From assembly GCF_002874965.1 (NCBI RefSeq), contig NZ_CP025624.1, positions 6,572,001-6,636,000 on the forward strand: a stretch of 64,000 bases of DNA, written 5' to 3'. Each line of letters opens with the position of its first letter. Position 1 is the stretch's first letter. This document shows, one piece after another, positions 26,248 to 34,504 of the stretch. The notes under the pieces were generated by a model, which saw only the letters and a list, made by a program, of their open reading frames with translations, was not told the DNA's origin and made no database searches. A program made the translations under genes and the position numbers. The DNA comes from Pseudomonas sp. NC02 (GTDB lineage: Bacteria; Pseudomonadota; Gammaproteobacteria; Pseudomonadales; Pseudomonadaceae).

Positions 26248-27471
26248 TCAGGCCTTGGCCAGCTCCGGCAAATCCCCGGTCAAACCCAATGCCTGACGCA
26301 CAAACAACGCCTTGGCCTCCGGCATCTGCTCAACCACCTTCAGCCCTGCATTACGCAGCCAGCGCAACGGCAGTTGATCGGCCTGGAACAACCGCTCAAA
26401 GCCTTCCATCGCCGCCATCAGCGCCAGGTTGTGCGGCATGCGCCGACGCTCGTAACGGCTGAGCACCTTCACATCCGCCAGGCGCTCGCCGCGCTCGTTG
26501 GCCGCCAGCAGCACCTCGGCGAGCACCGCCGCATCGAGGAAGCCCAGGTTCACGCCCTGCCCCGCCAGCGGATGAATGACGTGGGCCGCGTCGCCAATCA
26601 ATGCCAGGCCTTCTGCCACGTAACGTTTGGCGTGGCGCTGACGCAACGGCACGCACAGCCGTGGATCGGCGCTTATCACGCTGCCCAGGCGGCCTTCGAA
26701 GGCATTTTCCAGTTCACGGCAGAAGCTTTCATCATCCAGCGCCATCAAGCGCTCGGACTCACTCGGGGTGGTCGACCAGACGATCGAACACCAGTCTTCC
26801 TGCCCGTCCCGCACCAGCGGCAGGAATGCCAGCGGGCCATTGTCGGTAAAACGCTGCCAGGCCGTCTTTTGATGCACCTGGCTGCTGCGCACACTGGTGA
26901 CGATGGCGTTGTGCAAATAATCCCACTCACGGGTAGCGGTGCCGGTCAGGCGACGTACTGCCGAGTTGGCACCGTCCGCCGCGACCACCAGTGGCGCGCG
27001 CAAGGTGCGGCCATCGGCCAGGGTCAGCAGCCAGTCATCGCCGGAGCGGCGCATCTGTTCCAGGCGCGCATTGGCCAGCAGGCCGAGGTCGCAGTCGTGC
27101 AGGCGGTCGAGCAAGGCGTCCTGGACCACACGGTTTTCAACGATATGCCCCAGCACCTCGGCATGCACGCTGGCCGCCGAGAAGTGGATCTGCCCGGTGC
27201 CGCTGCCGTCCCACACCTGCATCTCGCCGTACGGGCTGGCACGTCGCTCGACAATCCCGTCCCACACGCCAAGGCGCTCGAGGATGCGCTGGCTGGCGGC
27301 CGACAAGGCGCTCACCCGCGGTTCGAACGCAGCATGAGGGTCGAACGGCTTGACGCTCAGCGGGCTGCCGTCGAGCAGCAGCACCTGCAGGCCACTGCCC
27401 TGCAACGCCAGCGCCAGGGCGCTTCCGACCATTCCGGCCCCGACAATCAGCACATCTGCGCGCATGTCCAT
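26248..27471 (-). CDS. ubiI: FAD-dependent ubiquinone biosynthesis hydroxylase, UbiI/VisC-like
   Basis: A 407-residue FAD monooxygenase of the UbiH/COQ6 family. It has a Rossmann GAGMVGSALALAL motif at about 11-23, the DG motif ADGANSAVR near 165 and the second FAD motif LIGDAAHVIHPLAGQGVNLG near 290. It probably adds a hydroxyl to a ubiquinone precursor ring. It ends the operon, starting 4 bp after the DUF4442 stop. Pseudomonas is known to use UbiI and UbiH plus Coq7; I call this UbiI because a second paralogue upstream fits UbiH better, but the assignment between paralogues is inference. Confidence 0.75.
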   Translation of the reverse strand: MDMRADVLIVGAGMVGSALALALQGSGLQVLLLDGSPLSVKPFDPHAAFEPRVSALSAASQRILERLGVWDGIVERRASPYGEMQVWDGSGTGQIHFSAASVHAEVLGHIVENRVVQDALLDRLHDCDLGLLANARLEQMRRSGDDWLLTLADGRTLRAPLVVAADGANSAVRRLTGTATREWDYLHNAIVTSVRSSQVHQKTAWQRFTDNGPLAFLPLVRDGQEDWCSIVWSTTPSESERLMALDDESFCRELENAFEGRLGSVISADPRLCVPLRQRHAKRYVAEGLALIGDAAHVIHPLAGQGVNLGFLDAAVLAEVLLAANERGERLADVKVLSRYERRRMPHNLALMAAMEGFERLFQADQLPLRWLRNAGLKVVEQMPEAKALFVRQALGLTGDLPELAKA

Positions 27472-27474
27472 GCT

Positions 27475-27960
27475 TTAAGCCTGTCTCGATTGCAGCTTGC
27501 GCCGCACGTAAAGGGTTTTGTCGACCCGCGCCACCAGGGTGCCGGAGCCGTCATGAATCTGTACCTTGAGCTGCGGTAAATACTTGTCGCCGCTGGCGGT
27601 GTGCTGGCGAATCTCGTCCAGCAACGCTTGGTCGATGGAAAATTCGGCGAACACCGGGCCTTTGCCCGGCGAGATAAAGTCGATAGCGGCAGCCTTGTCC
27701 CAGACAATGTAGTCGCGGCCCAGGTTCTCCATCAGCATCAGCATGTAGAACGGGTCGACCATCGAATACAGGCTGCCGCCAAACTGCGTGCCGACGTAGT
27801 TGCGGTTGTACCAGCCCAGGCCCATGCGCACCTTGACCTCGCGGAAATCGCTGCCGATGTGCAACACCCGAACTCCGGCCCCGAGGTACGGCGGGTACAG
27901 GGTCATGATCCAGCGCAACAGCCGCGCCTTGCCCAGGCGTCGGGTCAGCCACTCACGCAT
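27475..27960 (-). CDS. DUF4442 hotdog-fold (thioesterase-like) protein in the ubiquinone operon
   Basis: A 161-residue protein. The start MREWLTRRLGKARLLRWIMT at 27960 overlaps the end of ubiH by 8 bp. The core GWYNRNYVGTQFGGSLYSMVDPFYMLMLMENLG is the DUF4442 hotdog signature, and SPGKGPVFAEFSIDQALLDE and DKTLYVRRK complete it. A hotdog fold suggests an acyl-thioester substrate, but there is no demonstrated reaction. It lies between two ubiquinone hydroxylase genes and is translationally coupled to both. Longer frames upstream are shadows of ubiH. Confidence 0.85.
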   Translation of the reverse strand: MREWLTRRLGKARLLRWIMTLYPPYLGAGVRVLHIGSDFREVKVRMGLGWYNRNYVGTQFGGSLYSMVDPFYMLMLMENLGRDYIVWDKAAAIDFISPGKGPVFAEFSIDQALLDEIRQHTASGDKYLPQLKVQIHDGSGTLVARVDKTLYVRRKLQSRQA

Positions 27961-29140
27961 CGGGACGGGTACCCAGGCCCATGGCCTGGCGCGCGAACCA
28001 GCGCTTGGCCGGCGGCAGCAAGTCGAGGCCCAGCAAGCCCATGTTGCGGCCCAGCGCGACCAACGGTTGCGCACTGCCAAACAGGCGGGTGACCTGATCG
28101 GAGAAGCCGACGGTGAGCTTCTGGTCCATGCGCTGACGCTCGCGGTACGCCTGCAGTGTCGCCAGGTCGCCCGGAATCGCCGGCCCGGCCAGCAGCGCCT
28201 CGGCCAACGCGTAGGCATCCCGCAGGGACAGGTTGAAGCCCTGACCGGCAATCGGGTGCAGGCTGTGGGCGGCATTGCCAAGTACGGCCAGATGAGAGCG
28301 CACTTGTTCTTCCGCTTCCACGAGCGTCAGCGGGTACAGGTGGCGCGCACCGACTTGCTTGAGGGTGCCCAGGCGGTAGCCGAACACGCCCTGCAGTTCA
28401 TTCAGGAAGCTGCGTTCGTCCAGCTCGGCCAGGCGCTTGGCGTCCATGCCGATGCGGGTCCAGACCAGCGCGCAACGGTTGTCCGGCAACGGCAGCAAGG
28501 CCATCGGGCCTTCGTCGGTGAACCGCTCGAACGCCTCGCCGTTGTGGGCCTCGCTTGGGGTGATGTTGGCGATCAGGGCGCTCTGGTTGTACGGCCGCTT
28601 TTTAACGCCGATGCCCAGTTGCTCGCGCAAACCTGAGCGACCGCCATCGGCCAGCACCGCGAGGTCGCACTCCAGCACGGTTTCGTCATTGAGGGTCAGG
28701 CGGTAGCCATCGGCAAGCGGCTCCATGCGCGTAACTTCCGCCGGGCAACGCCAACTGACCACGTCCTTGTCCAGCCCTTGCCACAGGCATTGGCCCAGCC
28801 AGGCGTTTTCCACCACGTAGCCAAGCGCCGGCACACCCTCTTCCATGGCCGACAGGCGCGCGGTAGAGAAGCGGCCACGGTCCGACACATGAATCTGTTT
28901 GATCGGCTCGGCGCGGCGAGAGATTTCCTGCCACACGCCCAACCGTTGATAGATCTGCCGCGCGCCAAAGGACAGCGCTGAAGAACGCGCGTCATAGCTC
29001 GGCTGGTAGCTGTCGCCGGGGGCAAACGGCTCGATCAGCACGATCTTCCAGCCCCGGGCCTTGGCCCCGGCCTGCAAGGCCAATGCGAGGCTGGCACCCA
29101 CCAGGCCGCCGCCGATAATCGCCAGGTTGACCCGGCTCAT
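27953..29140 (-). CDS. ubiH: 2-octaprenyl-6-methoxyphenol hydroxylase UbiH
   Basis: A 395-residue FAD monooxygenase of ubiquinone synthesis. FAD-binding motif IIGGGLVGASLALAL at about 8-22, ADGGRSGLREQLG near 170 and LGNAAHSLHPIAGQGFNLSLRD near 290, where the usual GDAAH reads GNAAH. It follows pepP with an ATGA overlap and overlaps the DUF4442 gene by 8 bp. In many proteobacteria pepP and ubiH are adjacent, which supports the name. Confidence 0.9.
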   Translation of the reverse strand: MSRVNLAIIGGGLVGASLALALQAGAKARGWKIVLIEPFAPGDSYQPSYDARSSALSFGARQIYQRLGVWQEISRRAEPIKQIHVSDRGRFSTARLSAMEEGVPALGYVVENAWLGQCLWQGLDKDVVSWRCPAEVTRMEPLADGYRLTLNDETVLECDLAVLADGGRSGLREQLGIGVKKRPYNQSALIANITPSEAHNGEAFERFTDEGPMALLPLPDNRCALVWTRIGMDAKRLAELDERSFLNELQGVFGYRLGTLKQVGARHLYPLTLVEAEEQVRSHLAVLGNAAHSLHPIAGQGFNLSLRDAYALAEALLAGPAIPGDLATLQAYRERQRMDQKLTVGFSDQVTRLFGSAQPLVALGRNMGLLGLDLLPPAKRWFARQAMGLGTRPDA

Positions 29141-30459
29141 CGGGCGCTCGCCATCAATGCTTCGATCTCGGCGACGGACTTGGGCACGCCACCGGTCAGA
29201 ATTTCACAGCCTTGCTTGGTCACCACCACGTCGTCCTCGATGCGTACGCCAATGCCACGCCATTTCTTCGCCACGTTCTGGTTGTCCGGCGAGATGTAAA
29301 TCCCCGGCTCCACGGTCAGTGCCATGCCGACTTCCAGCACCCGCCACTCGCCGCCGACCTTGTATTCGCCGACATCGTGCACATCCATCCCCAGCCAGTG
29401 GCCGGCGCGGTGCATGTAGAAGGCTTTATAGGCTTCACTGGCGATCAGTTCGTCGACATCACCCTGCAACAATCCCAGCTTCACCAGCCCGGCAGTGATC
29501 ACTTGCACCGTCGCCTCGTGGGCCTGGTTCCAATGCTTGTTCGGGGCGATTTCAGCAAAGGCGGCCTCCTGGGAAGCCAGCACGATTTCATAAATCGCCT
29601 TCTGCTCGGCGGAAAACTTGCCGCTCACCGGCCAGGTGCGGGTGATGTCGCTGGCGTAGCAGTCGATCTCGCAACCGGCGTCGATCAGCACCAGGTCGCC
29701 GTCCTTGAGCACCGCGTCATTCTGCTGGTAATGCAGGATGCAGCTGTTGCGCCCCGAGGCGACGATGGAACCATAGGCCGGCATCTTCGCCCCGCCCTTG
29801 CGAAACTCGTAGTCGAGCTCCGCTTCCAGGCTGAACTCATGCAACCCGGCGCGGCTGGCCTGCATCGCCCGTACATGGGCCGCGCAGGAAATCCGCGCCG
29901 CCTCGCGCATCACCTTCACTTCTGCCGCCGATTTATACAGGCGCATGTCATGAAGCAGATGATCCAGGGCAACAAATTCGTTCGGTGGCTGGGCGCCGAG
30001 GTGCGCTTTAGAGCGGATCACGTTGATCCACTCCATCAGGTGCCGGTCGAATTCGGCATTGCTGCCCATGGCCGAATACACCCGGTCGCGGCCTTCGATC
30101 AGGCCGGGCAGGATGTCGTCGATATCGGTAATCGGGAAGGCGTCATCGGCGCCAAAATCGCGAATCGCGCCTTCGGTGCCCGCTCGCAGGCCGTCCCACA
30201 GTTCGCGCTCGGCATTGCGTTCGCGGCAGAACAGCACGTACTCGCCGTGCTGGCGGCCGGGCATCAGCACGATCACCGCCTCCGGTTCGGGGAAGCCGCT
30301 CAGGTACTGGAAGTCGCTGTCCTGGCGGTAGACGTGCTCGACGTCACGGTTGCGGATGGCTACCGCGGCCGCCGGCAGGATGGCGATGCTGTTGGGTTCC
30401 ATCTGCGCCATGAGCGCCTTGCGGCGCCGGGTGTATTCCGCTTTGGGGATATGGATCAT
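29137..30459 (-). CDS. pepP: Xaa-Pro aminopeptidase
   Basis: A 440-residue M24 metallopeptidase that removes N-terminal residues preceding proline. The dimetal site is readable: IDAGCEIDCYASDITRTWP near 255 gives two Asp ligands, HRAGHWLGMDVHD near 350 a His, and VEPGIY and RIEDDVVV the two Glu ligands. The N-terminal creatinase-like domain covers about 1-170. Its stop overlaps the ubiH start (ATGA), and it begins 20 bp after the yecA-like gene. Confidence 0.95.
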   Translation of the reverse strand: MIHIPKAEYTRRRKALMAQMEPNSIAILPAAAVAIRNRDVEHVYRQDSDFQYLSGFPEPEAVIVLMPGRQHGEYVLFCRERNAERELWDGLRAGTEGAIRDFGADDAFPITDIDDILPGLIEGRDRVYSAMGSNAEFDRHLMEWINVIRSKAHLGAQPPNEFVALDHLLHDMRLYKSAAEVKVMREAARISCAAHVRAMQASRAGLHEFSLEAELDYEFRKGGAKMPAYGSIVASGRNSCILHYQQNDAVLKDGDLVLIDAGCEIDCYASDITRTWPVSGKFSAEQKAIYEIVLASQEAAFAEIAPNKHWNQAHEATVQVITAGLVKLGLLQGDVDELIASEAYKAFYMHRAGHWLGMDVHDVGEYKVGGEWRVLEVGMALTVEPGIYISPDNQNVAKKWRGIGVRIEDDVVVTKQGCEILTGGVPKSVAEIEALMASAR

Positions 30460-30479
30460 GGGCAGATGGGCTTCCTTTC

Positions 30480-31037
30480 TTAGTGCAGCGACGGCTTGGG
30501 TGCAGCGGGCTCAGCCGATTTACGGGTCTCGGTGAACAGCAGCAGCGGCGCGACGCGCAGGTATTCCATGACTTCCATGTAGTCGCTTTCGCCGTCTTCG
30601 GACTCTTCCAGGGCGTCTTGCACCTGAGAGATGGCGGCCAGGTCCTGCAGCACTTCCTGGGCATCGGTGCTCAGGTCGAGGCCGCCGGCGTTCACGCCGA
30701 AACCGTGGAGGAAGCCTTGGCACCATTGGCCCAACGCGGCGGCGCGCTCGGTGAGCGGCGCGTCATCGGTAGGCAGCAGCAAGACGACGGTGACGTCATC
30801 ACCGGTCAGCTCGCCTTTAACCATCTCTTGCAGGCCGATGAGCGCATTGCGCACGTTTTCGGTAGGCTCGGTTTCCAGCAGCTCGGCGACGTCGGCCAGC
30901 CAGTTGTCGGCATCAAAGCCGACACCGGTGCAGCTGCGGCCCAGCAGCACGCCGTGCAGTTCGGCAGGCGAGCAAGGATGACCGCTGGAACTCAGCAGTT
31001 TGGAAAAAGCATCGTACGGGGAGTTCTGAATGGGCAT
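30480..31037 (-). CDS. UPF0149 (YecA/YgfB-like) family protein
   Basis: A 185-residue cytoplasmic protein starting [20 protein letters not shown]. It contains [12 protein letters not shown] and the acidic [13 protein letters not shown] motif typical of YgfB. In enterobacteria and Pseudomonas ygfB is adjacent to pepP-ubiH, as here. YgfB in P. aeruginosa has been linked to control of ampD expression, but equivalence here is untested. It is the first gene of the pepP-ubi operon and divergent from the TIGR02449/zapA pair. Confidence 0.88.
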   Translation of the reverse strand: MPIQNSPYDAFSKLLSSSGHPCSPAELHGVLLGRSCTGVGFDADNWLADVAELLETEPTENVRNALIGLQEMVKGELTGDDVTVVLLLPTDDAPLTERAAALGQWCQGFLHGFGVNAGGLDLSTDAQEVLQDLAAISQVQDALEESEDGESDYMEVMEYLRVAPLLLFTETRKSAEPAAPKPSLH

Positions 31038-31176
31038 GGTGAGCTAGGCGCCAGACGGCGCAATGTCTAGAATGAAGCGCTGTATCCTAGCATCGGCAGA
31101 CGTACCAAGACTATCAAGGGCGTCAGATCGTTTATCCAGCAGTTGCCATTCATCAGACAAAATCCAGTGGAACCCA

Positions 31177-31386
31177 ATGGAAGACACCGACCTGCAAGCG
31201 CTGATGGCCAGACTCGAGCTGCTAATTAACCGGGTCGAGCAACTTAAGAGCCAAAACGGACTCCTATTAGCTCAGGAAAAGACCTGGCGCGAGGAACGCG
31301 CTCACCTCATTGAAAAAAACGAAATCGCCCGGCGTAAGGTCGAATCGATGATTTCGCGCCTGAAGGCCCTGGAGCAAGACTCATGA
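31177..31386 (+). CDS. TIGR02449 small coiled-coil protein (ZapB-like)
   Basis: A 69-residue, wholly helical protein (MEDTDLQALMARLELLINRV, then EQLKSQNGLLLAQEKTWREE and ending LKALEQDS), with heptad-spaced Leu over about 8-66. It starts at 31177; an upstream in-frame extension is judged non-coding. It overlaps zapA by ATGA, so the two are coupled. A ZapB-like role at the division site is plausible from position and coiled coil, not proven. Confidence 0.82.
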   Translation: MEDTDLQALMARLELLINRVEQLKSQNGLLLAQEKTWREERAHLIEKNEIARRKVESMISRLKALEQDS

Positions 31387-31700
31387 GTTCAAGCAATAGC
31401 GTCACCGTGCAGATTCTCGACAAAGAATATTCGATCATCTGCCCCCAGGAAGAACGCAGCAACCTGGTGAGCGCTGCCCGCTACCTGGACGGCAAGATGC
31501 GCGAAATCCGCAGCAGCGGCAAAGTCATCGGCGCCGATCGCATCGCCGTGATGGCCGCCCTGAACATTACCCACGATCTGCTGCATAAGCAGGAACGGCC
31601 TGACGTGCAGGCCAGCGGCTCGACGCGCGAGCAGGTGCGCGACCTGCTGGAGCGGGTCGATCTGGTACTTTCTACCGATCCAGAGCCACCCAAGGGCTGA
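31383..31700 (+). CDS. zapA: Cell division protein ZapA
   Basis: A 105-residue FtsZ-bundling protein. The ZapA core VTVQILDKEYSIICPQEERSN, then AARYLDGKMREIRSSGKVIG and ALNITHDLL, is intact, with a C-terminal helix to about 100. It overlaps its upstream coiled-coil partner by 4 bp. The 6S RNA gene begins about 30 bp downstream, the order zapA-ssrS-ygfA common to gammaproteobacteria. Confidence 0.93.
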   Translation: MSSSNSVTVQILDKEYSIICPQEERSNLVSAARYLDGKMREIRSSGKVIGADRIAVMAALNITHDLLHKQERPDVQASGSTREQVRDLLERVDLVLSTDPEPPKG

Positions 31701-31730
31701 TTGTGGCGTCGGTTTCGGGTATACTCGCCC

Positions 31731-31910
31731 CACTCCCTGGCGTGCTTGCCAGTCGGCGATGTCCCTGAGCCGATTCGCACTACCCTGGAAGTTACACGTT
31801 GGGCTGGTGTGCATGTCCGCTAGACGGAAAGCCTTAAAGCCTACTGTTTCTTCCACCTTGAACTTTCGGGTTCAAGGGCTAAGTCGACAGCGGTTCTGTC
31901 GGGGAGCCTG
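31731..31910 (+). ncRNA. ssrS: 6S RNA
   Basis: Located between zapA and ygfA, the conserved position. The sequence contains the recognisable 6S blocks ccctgagccgatt, gaaagccttaaa and ccttgaactttcgggttcaa, and the ends (ctccc near 31733, ggggag near 31901) can pair to form the closing stem. The central bubble mimics an open promoter and traps sigma70 RNA polymerase. TATACT at 31720-31725 gives a good -10; the -35 is weak. Ends are estimated to within several bases. Confidence 0.88.
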
Positions 31911-31921
31911 ATTCCCAAATC

Positions 31922-31951
31922 CAATGCCAGTCCCAGGACTGGCATTGTTTT
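31922..31951 (+). terminator. Hairpin terminator after 6S RNA
   Basis: A nearly perfect stem (aatgccagtc / gactggcatt) followed by gtttta, directly after the 6S sequence and before the ygfA start at 31966. It probably terminates or attenuates transcription into ygfA. Confidence 0.7.
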
Positions 31952-31965
31952 ATGAGCCGAAAACC

Positions 31966-32595
31966 ATGACCGAACCTGCGCCGCTTTCACGCCCGCAACT
32001 TCGACGCATGCTGCGCAAAGCCCGCCGCGCCCTGACGCCAAGCGAGCAACGCCAGGCCGCCCTGGGCCTGTATCGGCAACTGGCACAGCACCCGCTGTTT
32101 CGCCGGGCCAAACACCTATCCTTATATCTACCGACGGACGGTGAAATCGATCCGCGCCTGCTGCTGCGCGCTGCACAGCGCCGGGGCAAGGCGACTTACC
32201 TGCCGGTGCTCAGTGCATGGCCGCGAACCAAGATGGTGTTCCAGCGAGTGCGCCCCGGCGAAAAGCTGAGGCCCAACCGTTTTCGCATCCTCGAGCCCCA
32301 GGTAAATGCCAGCCGACAACGCAAGGTCTGGGCGCTGGACCTGGTGCTGCTGCCACTGGTTGGCTTTGATGATGAGGGCGGACGGTTGGGCATGGGCGGC
32401 GGGTTTTATGACCGCAGCCTGGCCTACATGGCCCGCCGGAAATCCTGGCGCAAGCCGACGCTGTTGGGCCTGGCCCATGAATGCCAGAAGGTCGAACGAT
32501 TGGCACAGGCAAGCTGGGATGTACCGCTTGAGGGCACAGTCACCGATAAGGATTGGTATATAGCAGAGACGCTACTGGAATCAGCAGCGCCTTGA
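31966..32595 (+). CDS. ygfA: 5-formyltetrahydrofolate cyclo-ligase
   Basis: A 209-residue ATP-dependent enzyme converting 5-formyl-THF to 5,10-methenyl-THF. Family segments: RPQLRRMLRKARRALTPSEQ at the N-terminus, LYLPTDGEIDPR near 50, and LVLLPLVGFDDEGGRLGMGGGFYDRSL near 130, the glycine-rich ATP/folate site. The start at 31966 is the first ATG after the 6S terminator; a 14-codon extension would pass through the hairpin. In E. coli ygfA is cotranscribed with ssrS. Confidence 0.93.
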   Translation: MTEPAPLSRPQLRRMLRKARRALTPSEQRQAALGLYRQLAQHPLFRRAKHLSLYLPTDGEIDPRLLLRAAQRRGKATYLPVLSAWPRTKMVFQRVRPGEKLRPNRFRILEPQVNASRQRKVWALDLVLLPLVGFDDEGGRLGMGGGFYDRSLAYMARRKSWRKPTLLGLAHECQKVERLAQASWDVPLEGTVTDKDWYIAETLLESAAP

Positions 32596-32602
32596 AGACG
32601 GG

Positions 32603-32752
32603 TCAGCGTTTGAACGGTTGCGGCTGTTGCTGTGCGAGTTCAATCGGTGCGTCAGTCTTGTTCGACCACAAGCTCTGCGCATAGCCGGTGGTCACAACGC
32701 CCAGGCCGAACAAAATAACCAAAATCCATAGTAAATCCGGTTTGCGTTTCAT
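32603..32752 (-). CDS. 49-residue single-pass membrane protein
   Basis: A small open frame read from the sequence: MKRKPDLLWILVILFGLGVV with TTGYAQSLW following and a hydrophilic Gln/Pro-rich tail ending PQPFKR. One hydrophobic segment (about 8-24) with positive residues before it predicts an N-in anchor, or an uncleaved signal. A strong GGGG-type ribosome site (aaggggggcaatcg) precedes the ATG. It is convergent with ygfA, 7 bp between stops. No family recognised. A short conserved Pseudomonas protein is likely, which homologue searches could confirm. Confidence 0.7.
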   Translation of the reverse strand: MKRKPDLLWILVILFGLGVVTTGYAQSLWSNKTDAPIELAQQQPQPFKR

Positions 32753-32948
32753 CGATTGCCCCCCTTCAGGCATCTTGCACACGATGACAGCAACGTTCCA
32801 TTAGTAGTCCGTGCCAGCTGCGTCAAGCTCAAAACCCCGGCATTCTGCGTTAACGTGAACCAACACGCAAACCTTGACGCCAACCGACTGTCGGTTTGTC
32901 ATAAAATTGCAGGACAACTTTCCCAATCGACTTTTGAGGAGCGAAAAC

Positions 32949-33398
32949 ATGGCCTATTGGCTGATGAAATCCGAGCCCGATGAACTGTCCATCAAGGGCC
33001 TGGAAAAGCTCGGCGAGGCCCGGTGGGACGGGGTGCGCAACTACCAGGCGCGGAACTTCCTGCGGGCGATGGCGGTGGGTGACCAGTTCTTCTTCTACCA
33101 CTCCAGCTGCCCGGAACCGGGGATTGCCGGCATCGGTAAAATCGTCGAGGCAGCCTACCCGGACCCGACCGCGCTGGAGCCCGACAGTCATTATTTCGAC
33201 GCCAAGGCCAGCCCTGAAAAAAACCCGTGGAGCGCGATCAATGTTGCCCACGTCGAGACCTTTGCGAAGGTCCTGGGGCTGGGCTATCTGAAACAGCAAA
33301 CCGCCCTCGCCGAGTTGCCCCTGGTGCAAAAAGGCAGCCGCCTTTCGGTGATGCCGGTCACCGCCGAGCAATGGGCCGCCGTACTCGGCCTGCGCTGA
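32949..33398 (+). CDS. EVE domain protein (thymocyte nuclear protein 1-like)
   Basis: A 149-residue single-domain protein. The start MAYWLMKSEPDELSI with WDGVRNYQARNFLRAM near 27-42 is the classic EVE signature, followed by FFYHSSCPEPGIAGIG. EVE domains belong to the PUA-like fold and read modified bases in DNA or RNA. GAGGAG precedes the ATG at 32949. A restriction or RNA-quality role is possible, but no companion nuclease is adjacent. Confidence 0.9.
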   Translation: MAYWLMKSEPDELSIKGLEKLGEARWDGVRNYQARNFLRAMAVGDQFFFYHSSCPEPGIAGIGKIVEAAYPDPTALEPDSHYFDAKASPEKNPWSAINVAHVETFAKVLGLGYLKQQTALAELPLVQKGSRLSVMPVTAEQWAAVLGLR

Positions 33399-33538
33399 AA
33401 CAGCAGAACCCTGCGGTCACGCCCATGGCGCATGCATCTGCGCGCCAACCGGGTTAGGCTGGCGCTTCATTTGACCCGCATCAAGGGCCTCCGGGCAGGA
33501 TCGGTCAAACTAGGACGCTAACGCCGCAGGATGCACCC

Positions 33539-34504
33539 ATGTCGACGAACCACCGCACCTCCCATCTTTTCGCCATTCCATTGATTGTCTTGCTGCTGGC
33601 CGCCGGCGGCTTCGGCTATTGGCAATCCACCCAAGACCGCCTGCCCGAAGGCTTGAGCATGGGCAATGGCCGGCTGGAATCGACTGAAGTGCAGATCGCC
33701 GCCAAGATCCCCGGTCGCCTCGCCGAAGTGCGGGTGGACGAAGGCGACAAGGTGCTCAAGGGCCAACTGCTGGCGCGCATGGACACCCGCACCCTGGAAG
33801 CCCAGCGCGCCCAGGCCGAAGCCGAAGTGCTGCGGGCCAGGGAGAATTTCGCTGCTGCCGAAGCCAATGTGCAACTGCGCCGGAGCGAACAACTGCTGGC
33901 CAGCCAGGAACTCAAGCGCACCCAGGAGCTGTACAAGCGCGGCTTCGCCAGCGGCCAGCTGATCGACCAGCAGCAGGCCCGGCAAAACACCGGCAACGCT
34001 GCCGTGGTCGCCGCCCAGGCCCAGGTCAATTCGGTAAAGGCCGCCATCGGCGCCGCCCAGGCTCAGGTCGCCCAGCTCACCAGTGAAATCGAAGACAGCA
34101 GCCTGCGGGCGCCTATCGACGGCATCATCCAGCTACGCCTGGCCGAACCCGGCGAAGTGCTCGGCGCGGGTGGTCGCGTGTTACTGCTGATCGACCCCAA
34201 CGACCAATACATGAACCTGTATCTGCCCGCTTCGGTAACCGGCGCCCTGACCGTCGGCAGTGAGGCTCGGATCGTCCTCGACGCCCTGCCGAAGCAACCG
34301 CTGCCGGCGAAAATCAGCTTCGTCGCCGCCAAATCGCAGTTCACCCCCAAGGAAGTGGAAACCCGCGACGAACGTCAGAAGCTGGTGTTCCGGGTCAAGC
34401 TGCGCCTGACCCAACCAAGCGCCGTGCCCCAAGCCAAACCGGGCATGCCCGGCGCCGGCTATGTGCGCACCGCTGACCTGGACTGGCCGGCCAACCTGCA
34501 ATGA
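33539..34504 (+). CDS. HlyD/EmrA-type membrane fusion protein (YhiI-like)
   Basis: A 321-residue periplasmic adaptor anchored by an N-terminal helix (about 12-28). The biotinyl/lipoyl-like half motifs (VQIAAKIPGRLAEVRVDEGD near 50 and LRAPIDGIIQLRLAEPGEV near 190) flank a long coiled-coil hairpin (about 85-185). It overlaps the rbbA-like gene by 4 bp (ATGA), and with it and the following permease forms a three-gene exporter-like operon as in E. coli yhiI-rbbA-yhhJ. Substrate unknown. Confidence 0.9.
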   Translation: MSTNHRTSHLFAIPLIVLLLAAGGFGYWQSTQDRLPEGLSMGNGRLESTEVQIAAKIPGRLAEVRVDEGDKVLKGQLLARMDTRTLEAQRAQAEAEVLRARENFAAAEANVQLRRSEQLLASQELKRTQELYKRGFASGQLIDQQQARQNTGNAAVVAAQAQVNSVKAAIGAAQAQVAQLTSEIEDSSLRAPIDGIIQLRLAEPGEVLGAGGRVLLLIDPNDQYMNLYLPASVTGALTVGSEARIVLDALPKQPLPAKISFVAAKSQFTPKEVETRDERQKLVFRVKLRLTQPSAVPQAKPGMPGAGYVRTADLDWPANLQ

